From positions 1 to 28,081 of the forward strand of contig NZ_JAAVGY010000061.1 of NCBI RefSeq assembly GCF_014799995.1: a DNA stretch of 28,081 nt. The letters are read 5' to 3'. Position 1 is the stretch's first letter. Every line of letters begins with the position of its first letter. The stretch comes from Helicobacter sp. (GTDB lineage Bacteria; Campylobacterota; Campylobacteria; Campylobacterales; Helicobacteraceae). Below are positions 1 to 8,332 of this stretch, piece after piece. Made by a program: the position numbers and the translations under genes. The notes beneath the pieces are model-generated. The model made no database searches, had not been told where the DNA came from, and saw only the letters and a program-made list of their open reading frames with translations.

Positions 1-179
1 CTCATAGAACGATAAGCAAAATCCTCTCCCATTGTCGCTAAAAGTTGCTCTACACTTAAAGCCGCAACCAAGCTTCCCGCACCAAGTTTTAGAAATCTTC
101 TCCTTTCTTTAAAAAATGCTTCTGGTGTTACATTTTGGTATTCGTTTGTGTCTGCTTTTTTATAATTCAAAAAATCCAT
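1..179 (-). CDS. msrP: MsrP-like periplasmic methionine-sulfoxide reductase catalytic subunit, N-terminal part (runs off the window)
   Basis: Only the first 59 codons are present; the gene continues past the left edge. The ATG at 177-179 follows an AGGAATAAGGA ribosome binding site. The N-terminus has a twin-arginine motif in the order TPEAFFKERRRFLKLGAGS followed by a hydrophobic stretch, as expected for a Tat-exported cofactor enzyme. The 'TPE-x-F-F-x-x-RR-x-FLK' layout resembles the leader of MsrP (YedY), the molybdopterin subunit that repairs oxidised methionines in periplasmic proteins together with the haem membrane subunit MsrQ. The catalytic domain is outside the window, so the family call rests on the leader alone. 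Another Tat-dependent oxidoreductase is possible. It lies 23 bases downstream of prfB on the same strand. Confidence 0.6.
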   Translation of the reverse strand, partial: MDFLNYKKADTNEYQNVTPEAFFKERRRFLKLGAGSLVAALSVEQLLATMGEDFAYRSM

Positions 180-202
180 TCCTTATTCCTTTAATGTTTT
201 GG

Positions 203-1309
203 CTAAATTTCACGTTCATTTGTTGCATTTTTAGCAATCAAAACACCCTCTAACATAGAATCAATATCTCCATCTAAAATCGCCTCCACATTACTATATG
301 CAAGATTAGAGCGTAAATCCTTCACCTGCTGATAGGGGGCTAGCACATAACTTCTAATCTGATGTCCCCAGCCAATCTCGCTTTTATCCTCGCTTGCGTT
401 TTTTTCCTCACGTTTTTGAATCTCTTGCTCATAGAGCTTGGACTTTAGCATTTTTAATGCAGTGGCTTTATTTTTGTGCTGACTCCTATCGTTTTGACAT
501 TGCACCACAATGCCCGTAGGAATATGTGTAATGCGAATCGCGGATTCTGTTTTATTGACATGTTGCCCCCCTGCGCCCGAAGCGCGGTAAGTATCAATGC
601 GCAAATCCTTTTCTTCAATCTCAATCTCAAGATTGTCATCAATCTCTGGACTCACTTGCACTGCGGTAAAACTCGTATGCCGTTTAGCATTAGAATCAAA
701 GGGCGAAATGCGCACCAAACGATGGATTCCATTCTCTACCTTAGCATAACCATAGGCGTTTTCTCCCTTAATCATAAAGCTAACATCTTTTAAGCCCGCT
801 TCCTCTCCCTCTTGATAATCTAACAATTCCACTTTGAAGCCTCTTCTCTCTGCCCACCGCAAATACATACGATAAAGCATACTCGCCCAATCTTGCGATT
901 CTGTGCCACCCGCTCCGGGCGTAATTGTAAAGATTGCATTATTCGCGTCTAACTCACCACTTAGCATTACTTCAATTTCTGCATTTTTAATTTGCTCTTC
1001 AAGCTCTTTAGATTCGGCGAAAAGCAGCTCTAAGCTCTCCAAATCATCTTGAGAAATTTCAAACAATTCCTTTGCGTCATCTAGGGCAGACTTTGCCGTG
1101 TTGTATTTTTCTAATTGACGCTCACAACGTTTTTTTTCTTTTTGTAACTCCCCTGCTCTTTTGGTATCTTCCCAAAACTCCTTTGCCTGCTCCAAGCCCG
1201 CAATCTCTGAAATCCGCTCTTTAAGACGCGGGGGCTGCATAATTTTTTCTATATTTTGACGCTTGATTTCTAATTCTTTTAATAATTCGCTATATTCATA
1301 ATTATCCAA
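203..1309 (-). CDS. prfB: Peptide chain release factor 2 (RF2)
   Basis: This 368-residue protein ends translation at UGA and UAA codons. The SPF tripeptide anticodon (residues 202-204, in RISPFDSNAKRH) and the GGQ peptidyl-hydrolysis motif (247-249, in RASGAGGQHVNKTES) are both intact, and the length is normal for the family. Residues 1-120 are the helical N-terminal domain. The best start is a TTG at 1307-1309, placed 5 bases after an AAAGGA ribosome binding site, because the following MDNYEYSELL matches the usual RF2 beginning. The reading frame is continuous: the programmed +1 frameshift of E. coli prfB is absent. It starts 9 bases after the end of mnmH and is probably cotranscribed with it. 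Confidence 0.97.
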   Translation of the reverse strand: MDNYEYSELLKELEIKRQNIEKIMQPPRLKERISEIAGLEQAKEFWEDTKRAGELQKEKKRCERQLEKYNTAKSALDDAKELFEISQDDLESLELLFAESKELEEQIKNAEIEVMLSGELDANNAIFTITPGAGGTESQDWASMLYRMYLRWAERRGFKVELLDYQEGEEAGLKDVSFMIKGENAYGYAKVENGIHRLVRISPFDSNAKRHTSFTAVQVSPEIDDNLEIEIEEKDLRIDTYRASGAGGQHVNKTESAIRITHIPTGIVVQCQNDRSQHKNKATALKMLKSKLYEQEIQKREEKNASEDKSEIGWGHQIRSYVLAPYQQVKDLRSNLAYSNVEAILDGDIDSMLEGVLIAKNATNEREI

Positions 1310-1318
1310 ATTTTTCCT

Positions 1319-2323
1319 TTATTTTAAATGATAAAATCTTGTGGCAAAATCCTGAATATCCGCAATGACTTGGGAAAGATTCTGATAGGAAATTGCGCAA
1401 AGATAAGATTCTTTTTTATAGACTTTGTCGTAATATTCTAGTAGCAAAATCTCCGCAGTGCGCATTAAATCTCTAGCATAAAAGGCACTTTTAGCCTCCC
1501 TCCAAAATTCCTTTTTCATAAAAGGCGCAATCTTTTGCATAGAATTTTCAAAAAATTGAGATGAAATTTTACCATATTGCGTTACGATTCTTTGCACTCT
1601 TTGTTCCAATGGTGCGACAATGAGAATCTTAGGGGCATTTTGATAAGATTGATAAAGTGGAGTAGGCAAAATAAGCCCGCCAAGCTTCTTACTCTCTCCC
1701 TCAACTAAAACAAAGGGGGCACTCTCCAACGCTCTAAGACGCGCAAAAAGCAAATTTTGAAACATTTTTACACTTGGCTGCTTCCCACAAATCGCACCGA
1801 AACTTGAGCCCAAATGATTTGCGATTCCCTCAATATCCAAAGAATCGCTAAAGTTGCGGATAATTTCACTCTTGCCACCCCCTGTTTGTCCCACAAGCGT
1901 AACAAAATGCTGCGCAGGAGAGCCCTCAAGAGACTTTAAAACTTCTTTACGATAAGATTTGTAGCCCCCCTCTAATAACACGACTTGATAACCAATATTC
2001 TGCAACACGATAAAAAACGCGTGGCTTCGCATACCACCGCGTGCGCAATAAATGCCAAAGGGTTTTTGCGGGCTTATCTTATCTTTCAAGACCAATAAAT
2101 GCTTTGCGATATTTTGACTAACAAAACTCGCTCCTATCACCTTTGCTTTAAAAGAATCTTGACGATAAAGCGTGCCAATCTGCTGGTATTCTGTATCGTT
2201 TAACACGGGGAAATTCTGCGCCCCTACGATATGTGATTCTGCATATTCTCTTGGCGAGCGCACATCAATAATTAAAGATAAATCTGTGTTTAAAAACTCT
2301 CCAATTGGAATGGCTTTTGTCAT
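1319..2323 (-). CDS. mnmH: tRNA 2-selenouridine/geranyl-2-thiouridine synthase (MnmH/SelU)
   Basis: A 334-residue protein that exchanges sulfur for selenium, through a geranylated intermediate, at the wobble uridine of tRNAs for Lys, Glu and Gln. The N-terminal rhodanese domain (about 5-125) carries the catalytic Cys93 in YCARGGMRSH, followed by EGGYKSYR. A C-terminal P-loop domain has GQTGGGKS at 145-152. This rhodanese plus P-loop order is diagnostic of the YbbB/SelU family. The ATG at 2323 follows an AGAGGAGA ribosome binding site. Its presence implies that selenophosphate synthetase (SelD) is encoded elsewhere in the genome. The gene runs directly into prfB. Confidence 0.93.
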   Translation of the reverse strand: MTKAIPIGEFLNTDLSLIIDVRSPREYAESHIVGAQNFPVLNDTEYQQIGTLYRQDSFKAKVIGASFVSQNIAKHLLVLKDKISPQKPFGIYCARGGMRSHAFFIVLQNIGYQVVLLEGGYKSYRKEVLKSLEGSPAQHFVTLVGQTGGGKSEIIRNFSDSLDIEGIANHLGSSFGAICGKQPSVKMFQNLLFARLRALESAPFVLVEGESKKLGGLILPTPLYQSYQNAPKILIVAPLEQRVQRIVTQYGKISSQFFENSMQKIAPFMKKEFWREAKSAFYARDLMRTAEILLLEYYDKVYKKESYLCAISYQNLSQVIADIQDFATRFYHLK

Positions 2324-2378
2324 TTGTCTCCTCTAAGCACTTAAGATAGAATCACAAAATTATCCAAAGATATTTTGT

Positions 2379-3443
2379 TTAAACTTTGTCTCTATAAAGA
2401 ATCTTATAAACTCTAAGCAACGCAATAAATAGCGCGGTAATTGCGGGACCAAAGACAATACCCCAAAACCCAAAACTTGTAAGCCCTGCAAGAATGGCAA
2501 AGAAAATTAACATCTCGTTAATTTTAAGTGGAGTTTTGATTAATACGCGGTTAATAAAGCTGATAATCAAGGGCTTCACCCCATTATCCGCCAATGTTGC
2601 AATGATAATAATAGAATACAATGCGATAATGATTGCATAACTATAATTTCCCAAATATAATTCATATCCTGCAATGGGTAACCAAACCAAACTTCCACCC
2701 ACCACAGGTACAAGTGAGGCAAAACCATAAAAAACACCCAACAAAAGAGCATTATATCCAAAAAAAGCCATTAAGACTCCAAACAATGTGCCCTGCAAAA
2801 GCATAGAAAAAATAGAGGAATAAAACACAACACTAATCACCGCACTGACTTCATTATAAAGCGACTTGATATAAGCTGTCTCCATAGGAATCAATCCTAA
2901 GAAATACTGCCCCAATGCACTTCCATAGTAATAAAAAAAGAATAAAAACACCAAAATAAATAATGTATCGCTCAAAAAATAAAAACTATTTTGAGAAATT
3001 TTTGCAACAATGCTTAAGCTTCTTTTTGCAACCTCACTCCAATCAATCGTAGAAAAATGCGCTAGCCAATCATTTACTTCTTTTTGCAACAACTCTGGCA
3101 TATAGGCAAAGATTTCTTTGCCATATCCTCCTAAGCGCACTTGCAAATCGGATAAAAAATTCTGAAAATTCCCTAATTCTAAATTAGTCGCTAGGGTTAA
3201 TAAGTTTAAAAGAATATAAAAAATAGGCAAAAAGCAAAGAACTACAAGCAAGAAAGTAAGCAAAAAAGTAGAAATCCATCGGGATTTTATGCGCCTTAAA
3301 ATCGCATAATAAATATTTTGCGTTGCGATAAAGAGCAAGAACGCAATCAACAAATTCATTAAAAAGGGGGAATAGAGCTTAAATAGAGCAAATAATGTCA
3401 AAGCAAAAATAACAAGAAAAAAATAGATTCCAGCTTTCTGCAT
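2379..3443 (-). CDS. AI-2E family transporter (PerM/YdiK-like membrane protein)
   Basis: A 354-residue polytopic membrane protein. Hydrophobic segments lie at about 7-25, 28-45 and 57-85, followed by a soluble stretch (90-145) and further membrane helices from about 150 to the end. The late region contains SLVPVVGGSLVWLP, typical of the AI-2E/UPF0118 family. Members have been proposed to export autoinducer-2 or to act as Na+/H+ antiporters; the substrate here cannot be deduced. The ATG at 3443 follows an AAAGGC ribosome binding site. It lies between ccoG and mnmH on the same strand with gaps of about 55-60 bases. Confidence 0.88.
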   Translation of the reverse strand: MQKAGIYFFLVIFALTLFALFKLYSPFLMNLLIAFLLFIATQNIYYAILRRIKSRWISTFLLTFLLVVLCFLPIFYILLNLLTLATNLELGNFQNFLSDLQVRLGGYGKEIFAYMPELLQKEVNDWLAHFSTIDWSEVAKRSLSIVAKISQNSFYFLSDTLFILVFLFFFYYYGSALGQYFLGLIPMETAYIKSLYNEVSAVISVVFYSSIFSMLLQGTLFGVLMAFFGYNALLLGVFYGFASLVPVVGGSLVWLPIAGYELYLGNYSYAIIIALYSIIIIATLADNGVKPLIISFINRVLIKTPLKINEMLIFFAILAGLTSFGFWGIVFGPAITALFIALLRVYKILYRDKV

Positions 3444-3504
3444 ACTTTGCCTTTATAATAAACTTAAAAATCGCCAAGCTAAAAGCCTAGCGATTCTATC
3501 AATT

Positions 3505-4866
3505 TTACTGCAATGCTTTACTTGGTGGAAAGATAAATACACTTTTCCTAAAGACTTCAATCGGCTTTTCACTGCCTAGTGCATAAGCCTTGATATTCAA
3601 TGGAATGTGCGTGTCTTTTTGTGCGTCTTGCGCTAGGTTTGCTTCAGTATAAAGCACGACAACTTGCTTAGATTTCTCTCCTGCTTCAATACGGAATGGC
3701 TTGCTTGGACGCTTGATTTTAATGTTTGCATTGTCTTCAATTTCGAAATAAAACTCATAGGTTTCTTTCTGGGTGTTTTGAAACAAGAAAACATAAGAGT
3801 TTTCTACGCGCCCATTTTCACGAATCGTATAAAGCTCTTGCCGATTGATATTTAAAAGCATATCCTCTTTTTTAGAGCTCATCATCAAAAGCCCTGAAAA
3901 CACAACAACCATAGCAACAATATAACCAATTGTTTTGAAACGCATATAACGCACTTTTTGGCGGTCCTCAATACTTTGTGGGCTAGTCCAAGAAATTAAG
4001 GTTGCTTTGCCCAACTTACCCATTACTTTGGTGCAAGCGTCAGAACATTCAAGGCAGTTGATACACTCTAATTGCATACCTTTACGAATATCAATGTGTG
4101 TAGGACAAATTTTGACACAGGCTTCACAACCTGTGCATTCTGCATTGGGCACTTCTGGCTTTTTCCACAGCTTGATTCCTTTAGCGTCAAAAACCTCCCC
4201 ACCTCGTTTATAATCATATACCGTCATAATGGTGTCATTATCATATAAAACACTCTGCACGCGGCTATAAGGACACATATAAATACAGAAGTTTTCTTTG
4301 ATAAACACAACCACAGCAATTAATGCAATCGTGAATCCTAGCAAGAAAATAAACAAATATTTGTGTTCTAGCGGATTTTGAATATAGTTAAAGAAATCAG
4401 TCGGCGGAACGAAATACCACATCAAGTTAGACGCCGCTATCAATGACACAATAGCCCAAATTACAAGCGCGATAGCCTTTTTGATTTTATTAGCTCCTAA
4501 ACTCATATCGGGTTCTAGTTGGCGATTCTCCATTCGTTTGCGCAAACCTAAAATCTTAGTTTCCAACAAATCACGATAAAGCACGCGGAAGATGGTTTGC
4601 GGACAAGCCCAACCACACCATACGCGTCCTGCAAGAGTTGTCATAAAGAAAATTGCCAAAAACATTAAAATCAACAAAAATGGCATTAGATATAACTCTT
4701 GCATATCAAAAGCAACACCCAACAAATGCAACTGCTTATGGTCAAAAGATAGCAAGAAAATCTGATTACCATTAATTTTAATAAAAGGAATACAGAATAA
4801 TAAAATCGTAGTAATCCCATACATCACATAACGTCTCTTGAAATATAGGCGTTCCTTGACACTCAT
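3505..4866 (-). CDS. ccoG: Cytochrome c oxidase accessory protein CcoG (RdxA/FixG family)
   Basis: A 453-residue membrane iron-sulfur protein involved in copper delivery to and assembly of the cbb3-type oxidase, the terminal oxidase of microaerophilic epsilonproteobacteria. Hydrophobic segments lie at about 16-30, 58-78, 131-150, 171-190 and 313-330. Family cysteine motifs are WCGWACPQ (84-88), CIYMCPY (194-198) and two ferredoxin-like clusters: C-x2-C-x2-C-x3-CP at 244-255 and C-x2-C-x2-C-x3-C at 268-278. The C-terminal 120 residues form a periplasmic Ig-like domain. The ATG at 4866 follows AAGGAG. The usual partner genes (ccoNOQP, ccoH) are not in the window. Confidence 0.95.
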   Translation of the reverse strand: MSVKERLYFKRRYVMYGITTILLFCIPFIKINGNQIFLLSFDHKQLHLLGVAFDMQELYLMPFLLILMFLAIFFMTTLAGRVWCGWACPQTIFRVLYRDLLETKILGLRKRMENRQLEPDMSLGANKIKKAIALVIWAIVSLIAASNLMWYFVPPTDFFNYIQNPLEHKYLFIFLLGFTIALIAVVVFIKENFCIYMCPYSRVQSVLYDNDTIMTVYDYKRGGEVFDAKGIKLWKKPEVPNAECTGCEACVKICPTHIDIRKGMQLECINCLECSDACTKVMGKLGKATLISWTSPQSIEDRQKVRYMRFKTIGYIVAMVVVFSGLLMMSSKKEDMLLNINRQELYTIRENGRVENSYVFLFQNTQKETYEFYFEIEDNANIKIKRPSKPFRIEAGEKSKQVVVLYTEANLAQDAQKDTHIPLNIKAYALGSEKPIEVFRKSVFIFPPSKALQ

Positions 4867-4905
4867 TTCATTCTCCTTAAGAATTTGATTTCTAGCAAAA
4901 CTTAA

Positions 4906-4914
4906 ATATTACCA
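4906..4914 (-). promoter_or_regulatory. Candidate extended -10 promoter for ccoG
   Basis: On the minus strand TGGTAATAT forms an extended -10 (TG-N-TAATAT) about 40 bases upstream of the ccoG start, in an AT-rich stretch. Helicobacter housekeeping promoters often lack a recognisable -35, so this is plausible but not proven. Confidence 0.35.
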
Positions 4915-5001
4915 TAATAAAGGAAAAAATAAAATTATTCGCTTAATTCAAATACTGAATCATTTTCAATCAATTTTAGTTGATTCTTAAAGTTTTTACG
5001 T

Positions 5002-5007
5002 TAGAAT
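5002..5007 (+). promoter_or_regulatory. Candidate -10 box for rpsU
   Basis: TAGAAT lies 50 bases before the rpsU ATG, downstream of an AT-rich region shared with the divergent ccoG promoter. No clear -35 is seen. Confidence 0.3.
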
Positions 5008-5056
5008 CCGAAGCTTTTTATTAAAGCTAAATTTATACACAAAGGTGGTGATTTAG

Positions 5057-5269
5057 ATGCCGGGAATTAAAGTCAGGGAAAACGAATCTTTTGATGACGC
5101 TTACAGGAAGTTCAAAAAACAAGCGGATAGAAACCTTGTTGTAACCGAAAGTCGCGCAAGAAGATTCTTTGAACCAAAAACTGAAAAGCGCAAAAAGCAA
5201 AAAATCAGCGCACGCAAAAAAATGCTCAAACGCTTATATATGCTTCGCCGCTACGAATCAAGGCTCTAA
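5057..5269 (+). CDS. rpsU: 30S ribosomal protein S21
   Basis: A 70-residue, very basic protein of the small ribosomal subunit platform. It starts MPGIKVRENESFDDAYRKFK and continues with Arg/Lys-rich helices (RARRFFEPKTEKRKKQK and ARKKMLKRLYMLRRYESRL), the standard S21 pattern and length for epsilonproteobacteria. The ATG follows the strong ribosome binding site AAAGGTGGTGA, 7 bases upstream. It is a single-gene unit on the plus strand between ccoG and the convergent dnaK. Confidence 0.97.
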   Translation: MPGIKVRENESFDDAYRKFKKQADRNLVVTESRARRFFEPKTEKRKKQKISARKKMLKRLYMLRRYESRL

Positions 5270-5274
5270 AGCAA

Positions 5275-5299
5275 GTAAGATTCCATTATGGAATCTTAC
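5275..5299 (+). terminator. Perfect 11-bp hairpin just after rpsU (probable 3' end)
   Basis: GTAAGATTCCA, loop TTA, then TGGAATCTTAC starts 5 bases after the rpsU stop. The stem is perfect but no U-run follows (AATCTTAATT), so it may stabilise the rpsU 3' end rather than act as a classical intrinsic terminator. Confidence 0.45.
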
Positions 5300-5558
5300 A
5301 ATCTTAATTAACTGCAAGATTTTTTCTCATTCGTTACATTAATGACAATAACTTTGAAGCAATGGTAATTTATATTATTGCTTTAGGATTCAAACTTTTG
5401 CAATAGCTTTTTGCTACTTTCCTTGTTTTTAGGATTAAAATTTTAATGATAGTCTTTTATATTTATGATAAAAAAATTATAAATTTTCTAAACACGGCTA
5501 AATTTAAAATTATGTTATAGAAATCTAAAAATTAAAAAATAACACTTTAAATTTATGC
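5300..5558. other. Intergenic, AT-rich, between convergent rpsU and dnaK
   Basis: No ORF with a ribosome binding site and no RNA gene is recognised. The stretch is very AT-rich with a few weak dyads, such as AAGCAAT...ATTGCTT around 5358-5384. Confidence 0.4.
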
Positions 5559-5582
5559 AAAAAGAATCCCCTAAGGGATTCT
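5559..5582 (-). terminator. Intrinsic terminator of the grpE-dnaK operon
   Basis: Read on the minus strand: stem AGAATCCC, loop TTAG, stem GGGATTCT, then a T-run. It lies 7 bases after the dnaK stop codon and has the classical form. Confidence 0.8.
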
Positions 5583-5589
5583 AAAAGAT

Positions 5590-7461
5590 TTATTCCACTT
5601 CCGCGTCAATCACATCATCATCTTTTTTGTTTTGTGTGCCACCTTGCGCATTTTCATCTTTTTTATACATTGCTTCTGCGAGTTTATGGCTTGCTTCTGT
5701 CAGTGCCTTGACCTTTGCATCAATTTCTTCTTTGGTGGCATTTTCGTTTTTAAGTGTTTCTTGCAAAGCAGAGATTGCCGCTTGGATTTTCTCTGCCTCA
5801 CTCGCGTCAATTTTATCTTTCATTTCATCTAGGCTTTTTTGTGATTGATACACTAGACTATCGGCTTGATTGCGCACTTCAATGATTTCTTTTTTCTTTT
5901 TATCTTCTTCTTTATTGAGTTCCGCGTCTTTGACCATTTTTTCAATTTCAGAATCGGACAATCCGCTAGAACCTGTGATTTTAATCTCTTGCTCTTTGCC
6001 TGTTGCTTTGTCTTTGGCACTCACGGTTAAGATTCCATTGGCGTCAATGTCAAAAGTAACTTCAATTTGTGGCACACCACGAGGAGCAGCAGGGATTCCG
6101 CTTAGTTCAAAGTTCCCAAGCATTTTATTATCACGTGCTAACTCACGTTCTCCTTGGAGCACTTGAATCGTAACAGCAGGTTGGTTATCCTCTGCGGTTG
6201 AAAACACTTGATTTTTCTTGGTTGGAATCGTTGTCCCACGTTCAATAATCCTTGTCATCACGCCACCTAAGGTTTCAATTCCCAAGCTTAAAGGCGTAAC
6301 ATCTAACAATAATACATCTTTGACATCACCCTTAAGCACACCACCTTGAATCGCAGCTCCCATAGAAACGACTTCATCGGGATTCACAGACTTATTCAAT
6401 TCTTTGCCGATAAAGTCTTTGACTCTCTCTTGCACTTTTGGGATTCTAGTCGAACCACCTACCATTACGACTTCGTTAATTTCACTTTTGCCCAAGTCAG
6501 CGTCTTTAATAACATTTGCGATTTTGTCAATCGTTTGGTTAATGTATTGCTCAATGAGGCTTTCAAATTTCGCACGCGTAAGCTTTTTCACCAAGTGTTT
6601 AGGACCATTTGCGTCTGCGGTAATGAAAGGCAAGTTGATTTCAGTCTCTTGCGCACTGCTTAGCTCTTTTTTCGCATTTTCAGCGGCTTCTTTTAAACGT
6701 TGGAGAGCCATTACATCGCCTTTGAGATTGATTCCATTTTCGCTTTCAAACTCTGCTGCTGCCCAATCAATGATTGCATTATCAAAGTCATCTCCGCCCA
6801 AAAATGCGTCCCCACCTGTTGCTTTAACCTCTACAACATTGTCCCCTGTTTCAAGCACGGTAACATCAAATGTTCCTCCACCCAAGTCATAAACCACAAT
6901 ATTTTCCGAATGTTTTTTATCTAAACCATACGCTAAAGCCGCAGAAGTTGGCTCGTTGATGATTCTTAATACATTCAATCCTGCAATCGTTCCCGCTTCT
7001 TTGGTTGCCTTTCTTTGCGCATCATTGAAATATGCAGGCACGGTAATGACTGCCTCTGTAACTTCCTCACCTAAATAGCTCTCCGCGTCTGCCTTTAATT
7101 TCATCAAAATCTTTGCTGAAATTTCTTGTGGGGTATAAACTTTACCCGCAATCTCAATCGCACACGCACCATTTCTATCTACAACTTTATAAGGAAGACG
7201 TTTTTTGGCTTCTTGCGCTTTTTCTTCGTTAAACATCAATCCCATAATTCTTTTAATAGAATAAATTGTTTTTTCTGGATTTGTGATTGCCTGACGTTTT
7301 GCAGGGTCGCCAACTAATACCTCACCCTTATCTGTAAAAGCCACGATAGAAGGGGTCGTATTTTTACCCTCTTTGTTTGCAATAATCTTTGCCTCATTAC
7401 CTTCAAATACTGCCATTGCAGAGTTTGTTGTTCCTAAATCAATTCCTAATACTTTTCCCAT
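5590..7461 (-). CDS. dnaK: Chaperone protein DnaK (Hsp70)
   Basis: A 623-residue ATP-dependent chaperone that binds exposed hydrophobic segments of client proteins, with DnaJ and GrpE as cofactors. The nucleotide-binding domain begins MGKVLGIDLGTTNSAMAVFEG and contains VYDLGGGTFDVTVLE and GGSTRIPKVQ. The substrate-binding domain follows the DVTPLSLGIETLGG linker region. The lid ends with the acidic DDDVIDAEVE, equivalent to the EEVD-like tail. Length is normal. The ATG at 7461 follows AAAGGA. It lies 43 bases downstream of grpE and is cotranscribed with it. Confidence 0.99.
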   Translation of the reverse strand: MGKVLGIDLGTTNSAMAVFEGNEAKIIANKEGKNTTPSIVAFTDKGEVLVGDPAKRQAITNPEKTIYSIKRIMGLMFNEEKAQEAKKRLPYKVVDRNGACAIEIAGKVYTPQEISAKILMKLKADAESYLGEEVTEAVITVPAYFNDAQRKATKEAGTIAGLNVLRIINEPTSAALAYGLDKKHSENIVVYDLGGGTFDVTVLETGDNVVEVKATGGDAFLGGDDFDNAIIDWAAAEFESENGINLKGDVMALQRLKEAAENAKKELSSAQETEINLPFITADANGPKHLVKKLTRAKFESLIEQYINQTIDKIANVIKDADLGKSEINEVVMVGGSTRIPKVQERVKDFIGKELNKSVNPDEVVSMGAAIQGGVLKGDVKDVLLLDVTPLSLGIETLGGVMTRIIERGTTIPTKKNQVFSTAEDNQPAVTIQVLQGERELARDNKMLGNFELSGIPAAPRGVPQIEVTFDIDANGILTVSAKDKATGKEQEIKITGSSGLSDSEIEKMVKDAELNKEEDKKKKEIIEVRNQADSLVYQSQKSLDEMKDKIDASEAEKIQAAISALQETLKNENATKEEIDAKVKALTEASHKLAEAMYKKDENAQGGTQNKKDDDVIDAEVE

Positions 7462-7504
7462 TGTTTATCCTTTATTTTGAATTTAATCTCTGCGATTCCT
7501 ATGG

Positions 7505-8056
7505 CTACTTCGCAATGCTTACCATAGAGGGACGCAAAACCCTTTCTTTATATTTGTAACCTTTTTGCATTTCTGCAACAATCTCGCCTGACTGATGTTC
7601 CTCGCTCTGCACCTGCATAATTGCATCGTGGAAATTGGGGTCAAACCCTCCCTCTGTCAAGATGGGTTCGATTCCGTGCTTTGCTAGTGTTTTTAGCAAA
7701 TTATCCAAAGTTAATGCGATTCCCTCTTCAATTTTGCTTAGAATCTCATTTTGATTTTCGCTTTTTTCTTTAGAATCGCAAATCGTTTTTAACGCAATTT
7801 CAAGCGTATCAAGACTTGGAAGCAAGTCTTTAGCGATTTTTTCATACGCATATTCTAATGCTTGGTCCTTATCACGAATCAAACGTTTTTTAGTATTTTC
7901 AAAATCCGCATAAGCCCGCATATATTGGTCTTTTAGCTCATTGATTTGCAACTGCAATGCTTCTTTAGAATCTGCTTCTTCTATTGTTTCTTCTTGTAAT
8001 TCACTTTTTTCTTGCGAATCGTCAAAAGATTGATTTTCGTTTTGCTCTTCTTGCAC
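7505..8056 (-). CDS. grpE: Nucleotide exchange factor GrpE
   Basis: A 183-residue cofactor that releases ADP from DnaK. The acidic N-terminal tail (1-35) is followed by a long coiled-coil helix (QLQINELKDQYMRAYADFEN, about 32-51) and the C-terminal beta wing with GFDPNFHDAIMQV and GYKYKERVLRPSMVSI, hallmarks of GrpE. The start is a GTG at 8054-8056, 5 bases after AAGGAG. In H. pylori hrcA precedes grpE; here the upstream neighbour is a divergent peptidase gene and no hrcA is present. Confidence 0.97.
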   Translation of the reverse strand: MQEEQNENQSFDDSQEKSELQEETIEEADSKEALQLQINELKDQYMRAYADFENTKKRLIRDKDQALEYAYEKIAKDLLPSLDTLEIALKTICDSKEKSENQNEILSKIEEGIALTLDNLLKTLAKHGIEPILTEGGFDPNFHDAIMQVQSEEHQSGEIVAEMQKGYKYKERVLRPSMVSIAK

Positions 8057-8130
8057 TTTCGCTCCTTATTTTGATTTTGAATAACTTAAAAATTGAATTT
8101 TAGCAATTATTTATCTAAATTTCAAGCAAA

Positions 8131-8159
8131 ATTATATAACTTTAGTCTATTATTGTCAA
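8131..8159 (-). promoter_or_regulatory. Perfect consensus vegetative promoter of grpE-dnaK
   Basis: On the minus strand TTGACA (8154-8159), a 17-base spacer and TATAAT (8131-8136) match the sigma-70 consensus at every position. The start would be near 8124, giving an approximately 70-base leader. I looked for a CIRCE element (TTAGCACTC-N9-GAGTGCTAA) and found none. Confidence 0.8.
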
Positions 8160-8241
8160 GTTAAATTAACAAAATAAACTAAACTTTCTTAAAAATTTAT
8201 GCGCAATCTATTCCGAATGATAAATTTTTGTGTTAAAAGTT

Positions 8242-8260
8242 TGAGGAATTTTATTCCTCA
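8242..8260. repeat. 19-bp perfect palindrome in the grpE/M23 divergent region
   Basis: TGAGGAAT-TTT-ATTCCTCA is an 8-bp perfect dyad upstream of both divergent transcripts. It has no T-run on either side, so it is not an obvious terminator. It could be a regulator binding site. Confidence 0.45.
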
Positions 8261-8304
8261 TCTCATTTTGATTTTAAGCAAAACTCTGTTATTCTTAAAC
8301 TTTT

Positions 8305-8310
8305 TATACT
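8305..8310 (+). promoter_or_regulatory. Candidate -10 box for the M23 peptidase gene
   Basis: TATACT lies 22 bases before the ATG at 8333, preceded by a T-rich track as usual in Helicobacter promoters. The leader would be only about 16 bases and includes AAGG. Confidence 0.35.
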
Positions 8311-8332
8311 TTAATTCTAAGGTTAAACTCCA

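Noticed and set aside
1250..1320. Programmed frameshift in prfB
   Set aside because: The RF2 frame is continuous from the TTG start and shows no CTTTGA-like slippery stop.
5627..7317. Several long plus-strand ORFs opposite dnaK
   Set aside because: They lack ribosome binding sites and domains and mirror the constrained codons of dnaK.
8057..8332. CIRCE or HspR-type operator upstream of grpE
   Set aside because: Neither the CIRCE dyad nor a CTTGAGT-type repeat was found; only the unrelated TGAGGAAT palindrome is present.
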